Part shown: piece by piece, positions 36,770 through 48,431 of the stretch
Layout: each line of letters opens with the position of its first letter
Position numbering within the stretch: the stretch's first letter is position 1
Assembly (NCBI GenBank): GCA_035235625.1
Contig: CP141140.1
Location: 59,946,581-60,010,580, forward strand
Direction: 5' to 3'
DNA: 64,000 bases
From: Saururus chinensis
Taxonomy: Eukaryota; Streptophyta; Magnoliopsida; Piperales; Saururaceae
The notes under the pieces: generated by a model
Database searches by the model: none
What the model was told of the DNA's origin: nothing
The model's input: only the letters and a program-made list of their open reading frames with translations
Program-made: the position numbers and the translations under genes

Positions 36770-38246
36770 TTGTTAATTATATTTTTTAAAGAATAGTTGA
36801 GAAGGGTCTGGTTGTTTGCCGAAGGATCATAGGCGAAGGGATCAAGATTTCACGGCCAATGTGCACCCATCGTAAACATGATTCTATTTTATAAAGAAAA
36901 AGCTATTTTCAGTAGAGCATTGCTCTGATCCCTTCCTTGCTCAATTGTTATTTTAATTTGAGTCTCGTTGAGCACCCCTTGCCGCATATCATCATCCGCC
37001 GGCTAAAAAACATTTTGGCGCAAGTATTCCCTTTTAATTTACTTTAATGGATGAGGTATTCAGGACAAAGATAGGCACTGTCCTTGCATAGTAAGGGTCC
37101 AGAATCCGTAGGGGCCCATATAAATGCTCCTAATTTTGGTGCTTAGTTTTACTTTATACCCCGTGAGACCGATGTTTATGGCCCATTGCCTTATGAAGAC
37201 AAAATTGGCAGCTATAAGGGTGGAACTTGTAATTTTAGCATAAGATTTCGAAAGAAGAGGCTATAGCTGTATGGGCGTATCCCAACTATTTAAGCCTATC
37301 CCAAATCCCCATGCTAGAAAACAGAGACAGGTCTGAACTAAATCATTTAGAAGATAACCATAATTTATTTTTTTTATCATAAAAATTTTACTCGTTTTAA
37401 GATAATGAAATAAGGAAATATTTTTTATATTTTATTTTGATAATGAGCCTGACAAAATATTTTTTATGTTTTATTTTAATAATAAACCCAACGCAAAGAA
37501 TGCATAAGAGTCATTTATCTAAAAAATTGATATTATAAATATTAACGTACTTTAGCATAATTAGTATTAACATTAATATACACTAAGATGTACCTTATTT
37601 ATCTCAAATATCTAAGAGTTCTCATTCATTTCATTTCATTGAGAGCTAGGTAGCTAGTGGAGCAAAGGCTGAGGAACTGCCAAGAGCCATCGCAAGACGG
37701 AGATGCCCGACCCATGTAACTTGAAAATTGCTCCTTCTATAGGAAACCTTTGTATCAACATCCTGGTCGGATAAGATATGCAGCTGTCGAATGGCTAGAA
37801 ATGTAGCTTTGCAAGGGAAGAAGACTTCTGCAGCACTTAGGGTTTTTTCCTCGTGAAGGGTCATATGATATCCCAATGTTATAAATGGTTTTTATTTTAC
37901 CAAGCTACTTCCATCCCAATGAATTAAATTGGATTTACTTTATGAAAAATGATATACAGTTAATGAAATCTACCCACTAAACTCTTTCATGTAGGTTTTG
38001 GTTATACAAAACATGCGGGCCAAGTCCAATCCAATCAAAATTTAGTGAGGAGGGTTCGTTGTGTAGATTTATTGAGTGATCATTATTATTTTTATTTTAT
38101 ATTTACGAATATTATTTATTATCATTCAAATTTAATACAAATTTTTTAATAATTTATTCTGCCTTTTGATATTGAGCCCCCAAAATGTAATTCAAAAGCA
38201 GCGGTGAGGCTGTGCTTCACCAAATTACAACAAACTCAACTAATAT
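36770..38246. other. Intergenic DNA with a 76-codon open frame of unknown nature
   Basis: Contains a diverged tandem pair of about 40 bp (AAATATTTTTTATATTTTATTTT, 37416 and 37455). A minus-strand open frame at 37646-37876 (LSAAEVFFPCKATFLAIRQL...) has no family I recognise and no clear gene context. No transposon end was pinned down. Confidence 0.4.
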
Positions 38247-38452
38247 GCCGACAGCCTAATGGCAGAGAGAATGAGGTCCAGGTGATTGGGGGAAGCCGGC
38301 AGGTCGTGGGAGGCAGAGGGAGAGGATTCGCAGGATTCCGGAAAGCGAGTGGCTTGGCAGGCTTGGCGGATGGTCTACGAGGCGGAGGAGGAGGGGAAAG
38401 GGGAGGTGAGGAGGGAGAGGGAGAGGAGGAGGAAGGAGAGTAAGGAGGCCAT
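38247..38452 (-). pseudogene. Truncated pectinesterase copy (5' end only)
   Basis: From the ATG at 38450-38452 the minus strand encodes a leucine/serine-rich signal peptide and the start of a PMEI domain (QACQATRFPESCESS...ASHDLPASP.HLDLILSAIRLSA). This matches pectinesterase B closely. Homology ends abruptly at 38247 within the codon run for RLSA, and no pectinesterase domain follows, so this is a 206-bp 5' fragment. Its upstream region is also homologous to that of gene B. It lies between genes A and B on the same strand, making three copies in the array. Confidence 0.88.
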
Positions 38453-38690
38453 GAGGAGGAGGGTAGAGAATGTGATGGACTTTTAGGACTGTGTTGCTCT
38501 GCTACCTATAGTGTACCCACGGCGGGAGGAGGGACCGCATCCAGAGGCGGCGCAGAGTGGAGAGGAGACGGATTTGGGGGTTGGCAGTGGCGGCTCAGTC
38601 TAGTCTCAAATTATTGAATGAATACTCATCCAAATCCGGTAGTGGAGCTTGAGTCCCAATGCGGGTTGCCTTTGCTGGCATAGCTATCAA
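38453..38690 (-). promoter_or_regulatory. Duplicated pectinesterase promoter, proximal part
   Basis: Aligns with 50171-50410 upstream of gene B: the leader GAAAGTCCATC.CATTCTCT is reduced to AAAGTCCATCACATTCTCT, the TATA position (38503-38512) reads ACTATAGGTA, and GGATTTGGATGAGTATTCA is shared. The homology is broken at 38690 by the hAT insertion and resumes at 44246. Confidence 0.75.
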
Positions 38691-38939
38691 TAGGGGTGCA
38701 TCTCGGTTCGGTTTCAAGTGGTTTTGATATAAATTGAACCAAACCAAACTAAAATTAAGAATCGAGATATAGAAATTAAACCAAACTAAGATTAAGAACC
38801 GAGATATGAAAACTAATCCGAACCGACATGAGAACCGAAATCGAATAAAAATTAAATATTTTAATTAAATTACTTAAATTAATCAAAATCAAATAAAAAT
38901 AATACAAAGTTGTAACCTAAGCAATTTTTATTGTTTCAT

Positions 38940-39815
38940 GTACATGACTTCACAGTCAAATAAAACAGCAAACCGTGTATCCATTTTGAACTAATCTCTC
39001 TGTAGCAGAATTTAATAATTTATCCACTGGTCAAGTACATTTGAAGGATTTTGAAGAGTGATCAAATCAATTGGCAGAAAGATCTTCAACCTCAATCCTC
39101 TTAGCATTCTGAACAAGGAACCTCTACGCATTGTACGTGGGCTGGAAAACATCCTTAACCTGCAAAAATATATAGATGTAAAGGCCTAAGGATAGTTTTA
39201 TACTGGAATAGTACAAAGTAATGGTTGAGTAAATAGAAACTAACAGACTGTTGGATCCAATCCAACGATTCCAATTTGTTACTGGTTTGATGGATCCAAT
39301 CCCGCAATTCCAATTTGCTATTTAGCCATTTGTCCAGAATGTTGACTTACATTTGTCCAGAATTTGTTACTGGTTTGATGGATCCAATCCTGCACATGGC
39401 CATACCATTTATGGGAAAGATAACTGACAGCCCCATAATCACCAACAACTTCCAGTTCTTCAACCTCTGGCTCATTTTTTTTCCATCCTCAGCAAGGACA
39501 AGACCATTGCAAATAAGATTACTGAATGCAAGTTTCTTAAATAATGCAGTTGATAATACCATTAGCGTATAAAACCTGAGAAACTAGACAAAGATGGCGC
39601 AAGCAAGAAGATGAATAAAAAAATAATAAATTAATCACTACAGAGACTGATGCATACAAAAAATAAACCTAAGAAGACTCTAGCTGTTAGAAACAAGGCG
39701 GAGGGATAAATAAATACTAACCATCCACGAGTTTGATCTATCCCTTTAGCGAGAAACTGCCCAGGAAAAATTTTGTCAAATAGTTCCCTGTTCTCAAATG
39801 GATAATGTATATATA
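38940..39815 (-). pseudogene. Captured isoleucyl-tRNA synthetase gene fragment
   Basis: Three exon-like blocks on the minus strand match the catalytic core of eukaryotic cytosolic IleRS. Block 1 (about 39815-39722): [18 protein letters not shown] then [10 protein letters not shown], donor GTTAGT. Block 2 (39575-39429): [31 protein letters not shown] (the KMSKS loop) and, after a small frame-shifting deletion, EVVGDYGA at a GTCAGT donor. Block 3 (39159 to about 38945): VKDVFQPTYNA, stop, RFLVQNAKRIEVE, NVLDQWIN. The Trp of TRGW is split across the first intron with correct phase. Retained introns mean capture at DNA level, not by reverse transcription. The segment that should join blocks 2 and 3 is replaced by a repeated TTGTTACTGGTTTGATGGATCC sequence. 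It lies between the transposase and the hAT terminus. Confidence 0.85.
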
Positions 39816-40599
39816 GTCTAGAAAATAAACTATATATCCAAATAAACTATACGAAGATATGGCCTAAGAGTACAATAGCTTAACCTGCTAAATAAATTGT
39901 ATATCTAAATAAGCTATATCCAAATTACCTACTAAATAAAGCTTAACCTGCGTTTGGTTGGTCTAGTCTTTGTCACTGCACTTTGAGTTTGCTACATCTT
40001 AGCAGTCCAGAACCTTTTTGGTAATATTTCCCAAGGCATCTCAGTATTAAAATTTTACACTAAAGCAACCAGCCACTAAACTTGCATGTACAAATCTGCA
40101 CATAGATATATGAAAAAACTGCATATATTTTCGTTGATCATGTTCATGGCTGAAGATATACCCATTGGAAAATCTCATATAATCACATAAAGTTGAGAGT
40201 AACTTAACTAATGTAATAACCATCAAAACCATCTAAATAAAATCCTTACTTAAATAGAGAGACAACCAGCACAAGATTCACAACCATCTAAATAACCATT
40301 TAAATAGAACATCTAAATAAGTCTTTACTTAAAAATAAAACATCTAAGCAAAGTCTTCACTTGCAAATCACAACCATAAGCCAATTACAATACTTGTTTT
40401 GACACAATTCCTGTCACAAAAAAAAGAGAACTAATAAATTGTTATAGCTTAACCTTAGACAAAAAATAAACTTAAAGAATTTACGTAGTTATAACCTCTC
40501 CATGAACTGCAACACCGTTGGAAGAGTGGAGAACAAGCTAAATGTCATCATCTAACCTCATTTCACCTACACATAAAATAAACAATATTACAAGTAAAG

Positions 40600-42810
40600 T
40601 GCACATATAAATGTTATGAATATAAAGCAGATAGTTAGTCTTACCCTCTTCAATTGTTATAACATCATGATCATGCACATTTTCTTCATTTTCCTTATTT
40701 TCTTGAGGGGGAAGTTGTATCCAATCTTGTAAGCATATCAAGGCTTGCACAACTTTAGGACTTAAACAACTCCTATACTAATCAAGAACCCTCCCCCCAG
40801 TACTAAAGGCCGATTCAGAAGAGACGGTTGATACAGGAATAGCTAAAATATCCCTTGCCACACAAGATAATATAGGATACTTTTCTTTATTATGCTTCCA
40901 CCAATCTAAAATATCAAATTCTTCTGTATCTGGGTCCGCTGATTCTTCCAAATACCGCTCTAGCTCAGACTTAGAATCCCCAACCTTTTTTCTTGTCTCA
41001 TCTTCAAGTAAGCTTTCCGGATAGCAACTACCCTAGTTTCAAAACTTGAAGAACTTCCAGCATCACTCAACATACAACTTGAAGACCCTTCATCATTTCT
41101 CTTTTTTGAAATATTAACAAAATCATAATCATTAAGAAGCTCTAATATTTTCTCATGAACTTGAGAAGCCTTTTCTTCGGAGTACAACTGACTATATAAG
41201 AAGTGAAGATAGTTAATCTTATACCTCGGGTCTAGCACAACTGCAGTGGGAAACAATGCATTCATTTCCTTCTAATACTTGTCAAACTTGTTTTGCATTT
41301 TGCAAGCCATGAGAGCAATTGATGTATCTTCACTTTCTGCCATTTCTTTTAAATGTGCCTGAATGCTTAAAACTTCATGTAAAAGAAGATGTGAAGTTGG
41401 ATAAAATGACCTCGATAAAATTTGTGTGGCATCATAAAATAGTTTCAAAAACTTACATATCATTTTAGCATTTCTCCAATCATAACGAGGAGCAAATCTA
41501 GCAAAAATAGGATCTCGTGACTTGAGGCGAAAAAAAGCATTCTCAAATACTAAGGCTGAATCTAACATAAGAAAAGTTGAATTTCACCTTGTAGAAACAT
41601 CCAAACACAACCCTCTCTTACTTAAAATCCTCTCAGATAGAACACATTCATCAAATACTTGCTTTCTAGATTGTGAACCCCAAACATATTTAATGCTCTC
41701 TCTAATTGCCTTGATAGAGTTGGAAATTTCTTGTAAACCTTCACGCACAATAATATTCATAATATGACATGCACATCTAACATGAAAAATAGAACCATTC
41801 CTTAGCAACAAGCCCTTCATACCAAAAAATTCAATCAGATTCTTAACGGCGCAATCATTATTAGAAGCATTATCTAATGTTATTGTACACAACTTAGATA
41901 ATTTCCAATCAATTAAGCACATTTCAATAACATTTGCAATGGCTTCTCCCGTATGGGGAACTGGAACAACACTAAAGCTCAAAATTTTCTTATGCAACTT
42001 CCAACTGTGATCAATAAAGTGGTCACTGATACACATATATCCCAAATTCTGATTGGATGTCCACAAATCAGCCGTCAAAGATATTCTTTTACTTTCTTCC
42101 ATCAACTTAATTAACTTTTTTTTCTCTTATGCATACATATCCAATACATCTTTACTCGCTCTATTACGAGAAATAGGCTTAAACCTAGGTTGAATGACTG
42201 AGATAAAATGCCTAAAAACAAGCTTATCAACTATGTTAAAAGGAAGCTCCAACCTCACAATCATAGTTGTCAATTCTTTCCTACCACGTTCAACATCAAA
42301 CTTCCATGGTATTAAGCCAGCCCCAACATCACCATCCTCACCCGTCTTAGGTTCATTTGAGGTTAATAATTGTTGACTTTTATCCCTTCTTATATAACTA
42401 ATACACACTTTAGTTAAATGCTTCCTTAAGGTGCTAGTGTCATATGTTGATGGACATGTGAACCAAGACTTACAATAATTACATCTTGCCCTTCGTTTAG
42501 GTCCTTTAAGAGCATTAGGGTCCTTGGTGAAGTGAGCCCAAACATTAGATGTACTTGGATTTTTTTTTTTCTGCCCAATGTTGGACTCACTAGCTAGAGC
42601 TTGGGGGTTCCCACTAGACTCAGTTGGATCGTTCTCACTGGAAGCAACTGGGGGGTTCTCACTAGAGGTGGCTGCATTACTATCCACTGTATGAACATCT
42701 CCATGTCCTTGAGCATCCATATTCTTCACAAATTGATTACCACTTTCTAATATGTCAACAAAATAATCATCAAGTTGGATCATAAAAAAAGTAATGCATG
42801 TACACTTCAA
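40600..42810 (-). pseudogene. hAT-family transposase, inactivated
   Basis: Minus-strand blocks in order: BED zinc finger (VWAHFTKDP...RCNYCKSWF...LRKHLTKVC), SLTADLWTSNQ with the first catalytic Asp, CTITLDNASNNDCAVKNL with the second, then ALVFENAFFRLKSRDP and TAVVLDPRYKINYL. The C-terminal dimerisation domain follows after a frame change near 40980: ILDWWKHNKEKYPILS, VSSESAFSTGGRVLD (catalytic Glu region), YRSCLSPKVVQALICLQDW. At least four stops interrupt it: near 42127 (MYA*EKK), near 41584 (STR*NST, expected Trp), near 41270 (KY*KEMN, expected Trp) and near 40780 (LD*YRS, probably Gln). The start at 42810 or the internal Met of MDAQG (42720) are both possible. The copy cannot make an active protein. 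Confidence 0.9.
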
Positions 42811-44245
42811 TTAATTCATAATGCAATCAATAATATAAAGTCTATAAATACAACTATCAACATTCCACCTCGAGAAAAAGAAAAAACATAAAAATGTAGA
42901 GAATATAATCAAAGAATAAGAACATGATTAAAAAAAAAAACCAGCCATATTAAATAAGAACATGATTACATAATAACTTCAAACCATAAAAAACCCTAAG
43001 TAAAAATACTAAAAGCAAACAAACAATTTACTTCTGCATACCAAAAGAAGCAGGCCAATTACTGTATATATTTAGTAAAACAAAATTTGGACAATATATA
43101 GAGAAGAGGTATATAAGAAACAAGGAACATAATATAATTTATAAATAAAAAAATTCAACTTTTATTTTCAAGTTTTTCTACCAAGTGAAAACATTGTACT
43201 TTTTATGAAAAAATGAAGAAGCAATATCTTTATTACATATTGGACAATTTTCTAGACAAAATTTTCTGTTGATTAGTTAGATTATTAGCATATTGAATGA
43301 TTTTTTTTGTGCGGAACTGATTACTAGAGAGAATAGGATGAAGTAATTAATTTTCCCAAGATCAGTAGATATCAGAATTTTTTACTCCAACAGGCATGTG
43401 CATATTCCCTTTGTTCTAAATCAATAGCTCCATCATTTGGCAAAAAAAAAGAACATACAAGAACACCATGGGTCATAACAACCATATCACTTTCATTAAA
43501 CATACAAGAACACAAAGAAATGGTCCAAATGGATAGTCTCTTGTCTGTTCCCGGAATACACTCAAAACCCCCAACATACAGATTCATCTTCCTCCTCATT
43601 GACCCCCGCCACATTCCTCCAGAGAATCGACCTAGACCCACAAACAAAAATTCATAGAGGACAAGCAGAAAATTTAAAAAAAAAGAAACTTTTTTCCAAG
43701 CAACAAAAACAAAAACACACTTCACCAAACAAAGTGCAAACTGCAAAAACTTCAAAACAAGTTGAGAGAGCAAAATGGGGTGCAGGGAAGGTGTTACACA
43801 CCTAGCGAAAGAGGACCCTCCCACTTGTGCGTGATTCGAATCAAACAATGAGCAAAGAAGACGAAGAGAACGGCGAGCAAAATGGGGCAGTGACGTGGCG
43901 TTGGTGGGCTAACGAGGGAGGCGTTGGTGGGATAACAAAGGAGGAGTTGGAGCCTTGGAGGAAACTGGAAAGGAAGATCGGCTGAATGGGGGGAAGGAGG
44001 ATCGCTGAGTGAAATACGAAATTAGGGTTAGGGAGGAGTGAAAACGAGGGATTTTATATGGGTTGATATCTCGGTTCGGTTCGGTTCCAGTTTCGGTTAT
44101 TTTTTCCTCAAAACCAAACCGAACCGAAATACACTCAGTTTTTTTTTCAAGAACCAAACTAACCCACTAAATTTCGATTCAATTTTACCCAGACCAATTC
44201 GGTTCCAGTTTTCAGGTCTAGCCCAGGTCTAGCCCTAACGATCAA

Positions 44246-45290
44246 CGAAGAACACAATAGTTGCGGGTCAAATGTGGGTCCAGCAAAAGTCAAAACATTT
44301 CCGATCCCAATTCCCAGACGAGAGGATATCGTGGACCCTACTTGGAAGTTAAATAAGCCGGGTTCACAAACTAGATCCAGAAGCGCCAAATGCGACAATT
44401 TGGATGGCTATTTCCCTAATCTATCAACATTTCGTAGGAAGCTGTTTTTTATGTTACCGAGCGTAAGGATTACTTAGGAACCATCGGATTTAAAGATTGA
44501 TGGCATATAAATTAAGTATATATTAATATAAATATTTACCCAATATTTAAGAAATGTTGGATTTTAAAATTAATGATACATATGTTAATGTATATTAATA
44601 TAAGTATTATTTATATTAATATATATTTATATGTGCATCGTTAATCTTAATATCTGACACTTTTAAGGCATTCTTTACGCATAATTCATTATCAAAGCGG
44701 AGCATAGAAATGTTTCCCATTTTGTAACTGACAAATTAGATTTTACTAATGGACTTGTCCATCATATTGCAACGGTCACCCCACGATTACCCAATGATTA
44801 GAGATATTCCTTGACCAAGTAGCCAAATAAAACTTGTTTGTATATGTAACTATTAATAATTTATTTATGGTATTTTATTTGTAGATAAAGTCTCTTTGTA
44901 GGCAAAGACCATTACATACACATAACTCGATAAGGGATTAAGAAAACAAAAAAAGTGTTAATAGTTTTGTCTGAGCAGAAAAGCCTAAGGTGGGGATCGA
45001 TCTAGACTAAGTAACTAAGCATGTTAATAGTTTAGACTTGTGTCTTTTTCTTTATTTATAATATTACTATTAAATAAATTTAATTATTTTAAAAAACTAA
45101 ATAAATATAAGATAAAAGTAATATTTAATAATTAACTTTAAAAAAACTCAAATATAATATTAATATAATTATATTTAAATTATTAAAAATTAAAATATAA
45201 GAAAATAATATTTAAAAGTAGTTATATAGAACTTAAAATTATTCTTTATATAAAAATGCATACTATATATAAAAGTTAACTAGACCTCAG
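44246..45290. repeat. Duplicated upstream region of pectinesterase, distal part
   Basis: Continues the promoter duplication beyond the hAT: GCGGGTCAAATGTGGG, GAGGATATCGTGGACCC.ACTTGGAA, AATGCGACAATTTGG, CATATTGCAACGGTCACC and GCTAAGGTGGGGATCGATCTAGA-like segments appear in the same order at 50430-51068 upstream of gene B. Some extra AT-rich DNA (about 44400-44740) is present only here. After about 45270 the two copies diverge. Confidence 0.85.
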
Positions 45291-46375
45291 AGGCCGTGCA
45301 TATGAAGTCTTTGTCTATGGTCATATCTAAAAATTAATAGATAAAATAACTCGATTTGACACGATCACAAATACCTTGGACACAACTCCAATGTCAGATG
45401 ATAGGCGCTCACGACCAACCCTACCCATAATGGCTTCTTTCTCTTTCTTTTTTTATATAATTCCCTCCACTTTGTTTTACGAAGTTGATAATCATGCTCA
45501 CTTTTTCTACATTAAGAGCATACTATTGGATAAATAAAATGAGTCATACCTAATAAAAAGGGAGAATTATCATTTCACTTAAGGGTAGGTTTTTGGTGTA
45601 AAATAAGTGGAGTAAAACTATCATTTTCTTATATTTTACTCACTCCATTCACCATCCATTAAATTGTTTCCAGGTACCCCAACTTATCATGAAACTGACT
45701 GCAACCATGCTTTGTTAAACACTTGAACTAACCAGTTTCAAAACAAGAAAGTCACAAACTGTAAATGCAAACAATCATACGTCTTCACTCATGAAATTGA
45801 CTGTAGCCATTGCTTTGCTTCCATAACCTTTGACATCAAGACTATTAACCTCATTTAACCACAGTGAAGGTAGTACATTATCCTCATTTAAATACCGACT
45901 TATAGAAGCACAAAATTTCAAATAAGCCAACCAATGTCAATCTATGCATGTGCAATCTTCATCTTCTGTCAATAATGGCAAGAAGATAATAGCAAAAAAC
46001 ATGATTCTCGATATACAAACGTGAACTATAAGAAATTGAGATCCAGGGAAAAAATTGCAGAAGAGATGAGACCGAAAATTCGTACCTTTTCAACTTGTTC
46101 CTTCTTGGAAGCCGCCTTTTCCTTTTCAACCTTCTGGCGCATCTTCCCCATCCTATCCCTCTCCATTTTCTACAGGATCAAGCAACCAAATAAGAAAATC
46201 CAAATCAATCAAAAACCTCGCAAAGTAAGAAAGGTGGTCAATTTGGGGGAATGTGGCAGAACATGAATGTAGACTTTCTTAATAGCTCTTTCTTCGTCGC
46301 TCTAAACCTTTATCTTCCCATTGTTGAAGTAGCTAGCAGCCAATTCCGGGGAGACAGTGAGAAGAGAGGGATAAG
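45291..46375. other. Intergenic DNA with possible orphan exons
   Basis: On the minus strand 46171-46086 forms a plausible exon: acceptor CCTGTAG, then KMERDRMGKMRQKVEKEK and AASKKEQVEK, donor GTACGA. A second open minus-strand stretch about 45930-45790 reads FCASISRYLNEDNVLPSLWL. I do not recognise the gene or know whether the two belong together. Pyrimidine-rich DNA on the minus strand upstream (46330-46370, continuing at 47618 beyond the hAT-like insertion) could be a 5' leader. Function unknown. Confidence 0.3.
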
Positions 46376-47617
46376 TAGGGGTGTTAACGAGCCGAGCTGA
46401 GCCAAATATTAGGTTGTTTCGGCTCGAGCTCGAACTGTTGAAGCTCGGCTCGAGCTCGGCTCAAAGCTCGAATAAACTCGAACCTATCAGCTCGAGCTCG
46501 GCTCAATTTAGAAATCCAAAGCTTGGCTCGAGCTCGAACTTGAATAAGTGAATCATAAGCCTTAGCTCGAATTGGGCTCGAACTAAAAAAATAAAAATAA
46601 TTTATATATAAATATAAAGTATATGAAGTATCATATATACTAATATACTTTTAGTATTAAATATTAATTAATATACTTCAACAAGTATTACAACTACACC
46701 GTGAATATTTGATTATAGTCACTATGAAAGAAGAAAACTATGACAAATAAGTTTTAGTTACATATGCTAAAAAAATGCAACATTATTATTTTTCTCTTTA
46801 TGTACATATTATCACTAAAAAAGATGTAAAAAATAAAAAATTATTTAGGCAAGATCGAGATCCAAATGCGCAAGAAGACATAAACTAATCTACCTCCCGA
46901 GTTATGTGTGTTCTTATATCGTAATATGATAATATATGACATCTATACTCACATAGTTGTAAGTGAGCCTTGACTCATATAAACGGGTCTCATATATCAA
47001 TACAATACATAGTATTAGTATATAAATATGTGATTATATATCATTTTATATATTCCATTCGTCTTAGATTAATAACTCAATTAAAATTTTCAAAATGAAC
47101 TAATCAAATAGAGCTATTAATCTAAGAATGGAGGGAGTATGTTATAAATATGTATTTAAATTAATAATTATGTTTATATAAAATATGTATATATATACAT
47201 TATTTATATATAATTTTAAAATTATATTCGAGTTCGAGCTCGAGGTCAAGTCGAGTAGCATCGAGTTCGAGTTTTATTCGTGCCGAGCCGAGTCGAGCAG
47301 GGGTCGGCTCAAACTCGGCTTGAACTTATTCGAGCTTGAATCGAGTTCAAGTCGAGCCTGATTCGAGTTGAGTTTAACTCGAGCCGAGCCTAACCGAGCC
47401 AAGTTTGCTCACGAGCTAGCTCGGCTCATTGACAGCCCTAAGTTCGAGTTTTATTTGAGCCAAGTTGAGTCGAGCAGGGGTCGGCTCAAACTCGGCTTGA
47501 ACTTATTCGAGCTCGAATCGAGTTCGAGTCGAGCCTGATTCGAGTCGAGTTTAACTCGAGCCGAGCCTAACCGAGCCAAGTTTGCTCACGAGCTAGCTCA
47601 GCTCATTTACAACCCTA
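46376..47617. mobile_element. Non-autonomous hAT-like element rich in GAGCTCGAGC (copy 3)
   Basis: Begins TAGGGGTGTTAACGAGCCGAGCTGAG and ends GAGCTAGCTCAGCTCATTTACAACCCTA, an imperfect terminal inverted repeat. Flanking octamers GGGATAAG (46368-46375) and GAGATAAG (47618-47625) differ at one base. The 3' terminal block is duplicated in tandem: 47258-47440 and 47441-47617 share AAGTTTGCTCACGAGCTAGCTC and GTCGAGCAGGGGTCGGCTCAA. There is no transposase, and the centre is AT-rich. Same general type as the elements at 15203 and 19025. Confidence 0.75.
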
Positions 47618-48431
47618 GAGATAAGGGAGATAAAGAGAGGGAAAGTGGATGAGAGAAGGAGTGAAGGGAGGCCGAGGGGAAGGAAAGGCCATGGTCGGAG
47701 GAGAGAGGTAGAGGTTGCAACTAGGGTTGAGAAAGGAGATGAGAAAAGGGAGAGGGGGTTGAGAGAGAGATGCAACGGTGACGTCGAAGTCAGGGAGAAT
47801 CCGATGGCCAACAACGACGTCGGAAAGAAGGTAGGGATAGTCGATGGAGGAAGCCCAGTGAACGAGGGAAGGGATGAAAGGAGATGAGCTGGGATGGGAG
47901 GCAGGGAGGTAAGAAGCCGGGTTGGGTTTTTAGAGGCGTACAGTGGACGAAATACTTCTGTGTGTATACCTCATTTTGTAACTTAAGTGATTAATTAATT
48001 CAGTTATAAACACATACACTTAAAAGCTGACTTTTAAGTAACTTTTTAATAACTTATTTAGTTCAGGTTTGAATTAGAGTGGACGAAATCCTTCTGACTT
48101 TATACCTCATTTTGTAACTCAAGTGATTAATTCAGTTCTAAACACATACACTTAAAAGTTGACTTTTAAGTAACTTTTCAATAACTTATTTAGTTCAGGT
48201 TTTAATTAGACGAAACAAAAGATCCTAAATCAGATAATAAACTTTCTAACTAAGATAATTTTTCGAAACAAACGGTCCCTTATATGACATTATTTGACAC
48301 CGGCAATGACACCGGCAATGAGCACTGCCAAAGCAGCATTAACTCATTATAGATGAAGACAAAGTAAAGGAGGACAGAACGTGCGTAAGCATCAACAACT
48401 AAAGTATGCGGGCAATCGGAGCCTGAAGCTC
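47618..48431. other. 3' flank of pectinesterase B
   Basis: 47630-47900 is purine-rich on the plus strand with no credible gene. It continues the pre-insertion sequence seen at 46330-46370. The remainder holds the 136-bp tandem duplication and the presumed 3' untranslated region of gene B. Confidence 0.45.
47943..48210. repeat. 136-bp tandem duplication downstream of pectinesterase B
   Basis: Unit 1 (47943-48078) and unit 2 (48079-48210) share GTGGACGAAAT.CTTCTG, TATACCTCATTTTGTAACT, ACACATACACTTAAAAG and TTATTTAGTTCAGGTTT. The second lacks a 4-bp ATTA. They lie 3' of gene B, about 220 bp beyond its stop codon. Confidence 0.9.

Larger units (their letters stand above)
38691..44237 (-). mobile_element. 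hAT transposon, 5547 bp, carrying a transposase relic and a host-gene fragment
   Basis: Begins TAGGGGTGCATCTCGG and ends GGTCTAGCCCTA, giving short inverted ends TAGGG. Flanking octamers GCTATCAA (38683-38690) and ACGATCAA (44238-44245) match at 6 of 8 bases. The uninterrupted paralogous site upstream of gene B (CATAGCCATCAATGGAGAACA, about 50398) shows what the site looked like before insertion, so the boundaries are well supported. Subterminal CGGTTCGGTT motifs occur at both ends. Inside on the minus strand: 42810-40600 BED-finger hAT transposase, then 39815-38940 a piece of an isoleucyl-tRNA synthetase gene. Stops in the transposase make the copy non-autonomous. Confidence 0.88.

Noticed and set aside
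37646..37876. 76-codon minus-strand open frame
   Set aside because: Not recognised, no splice or promoter context. Kept only as a note in the intergenic entry.
43372..43848. 158-codon minus-strand open frame within the hAT
   Set aside because: No recognisable domain. It lies in the untranslated 5' part of the element with odd Cys/Phe-rich composition. It could be another captured fragment but there is no support.
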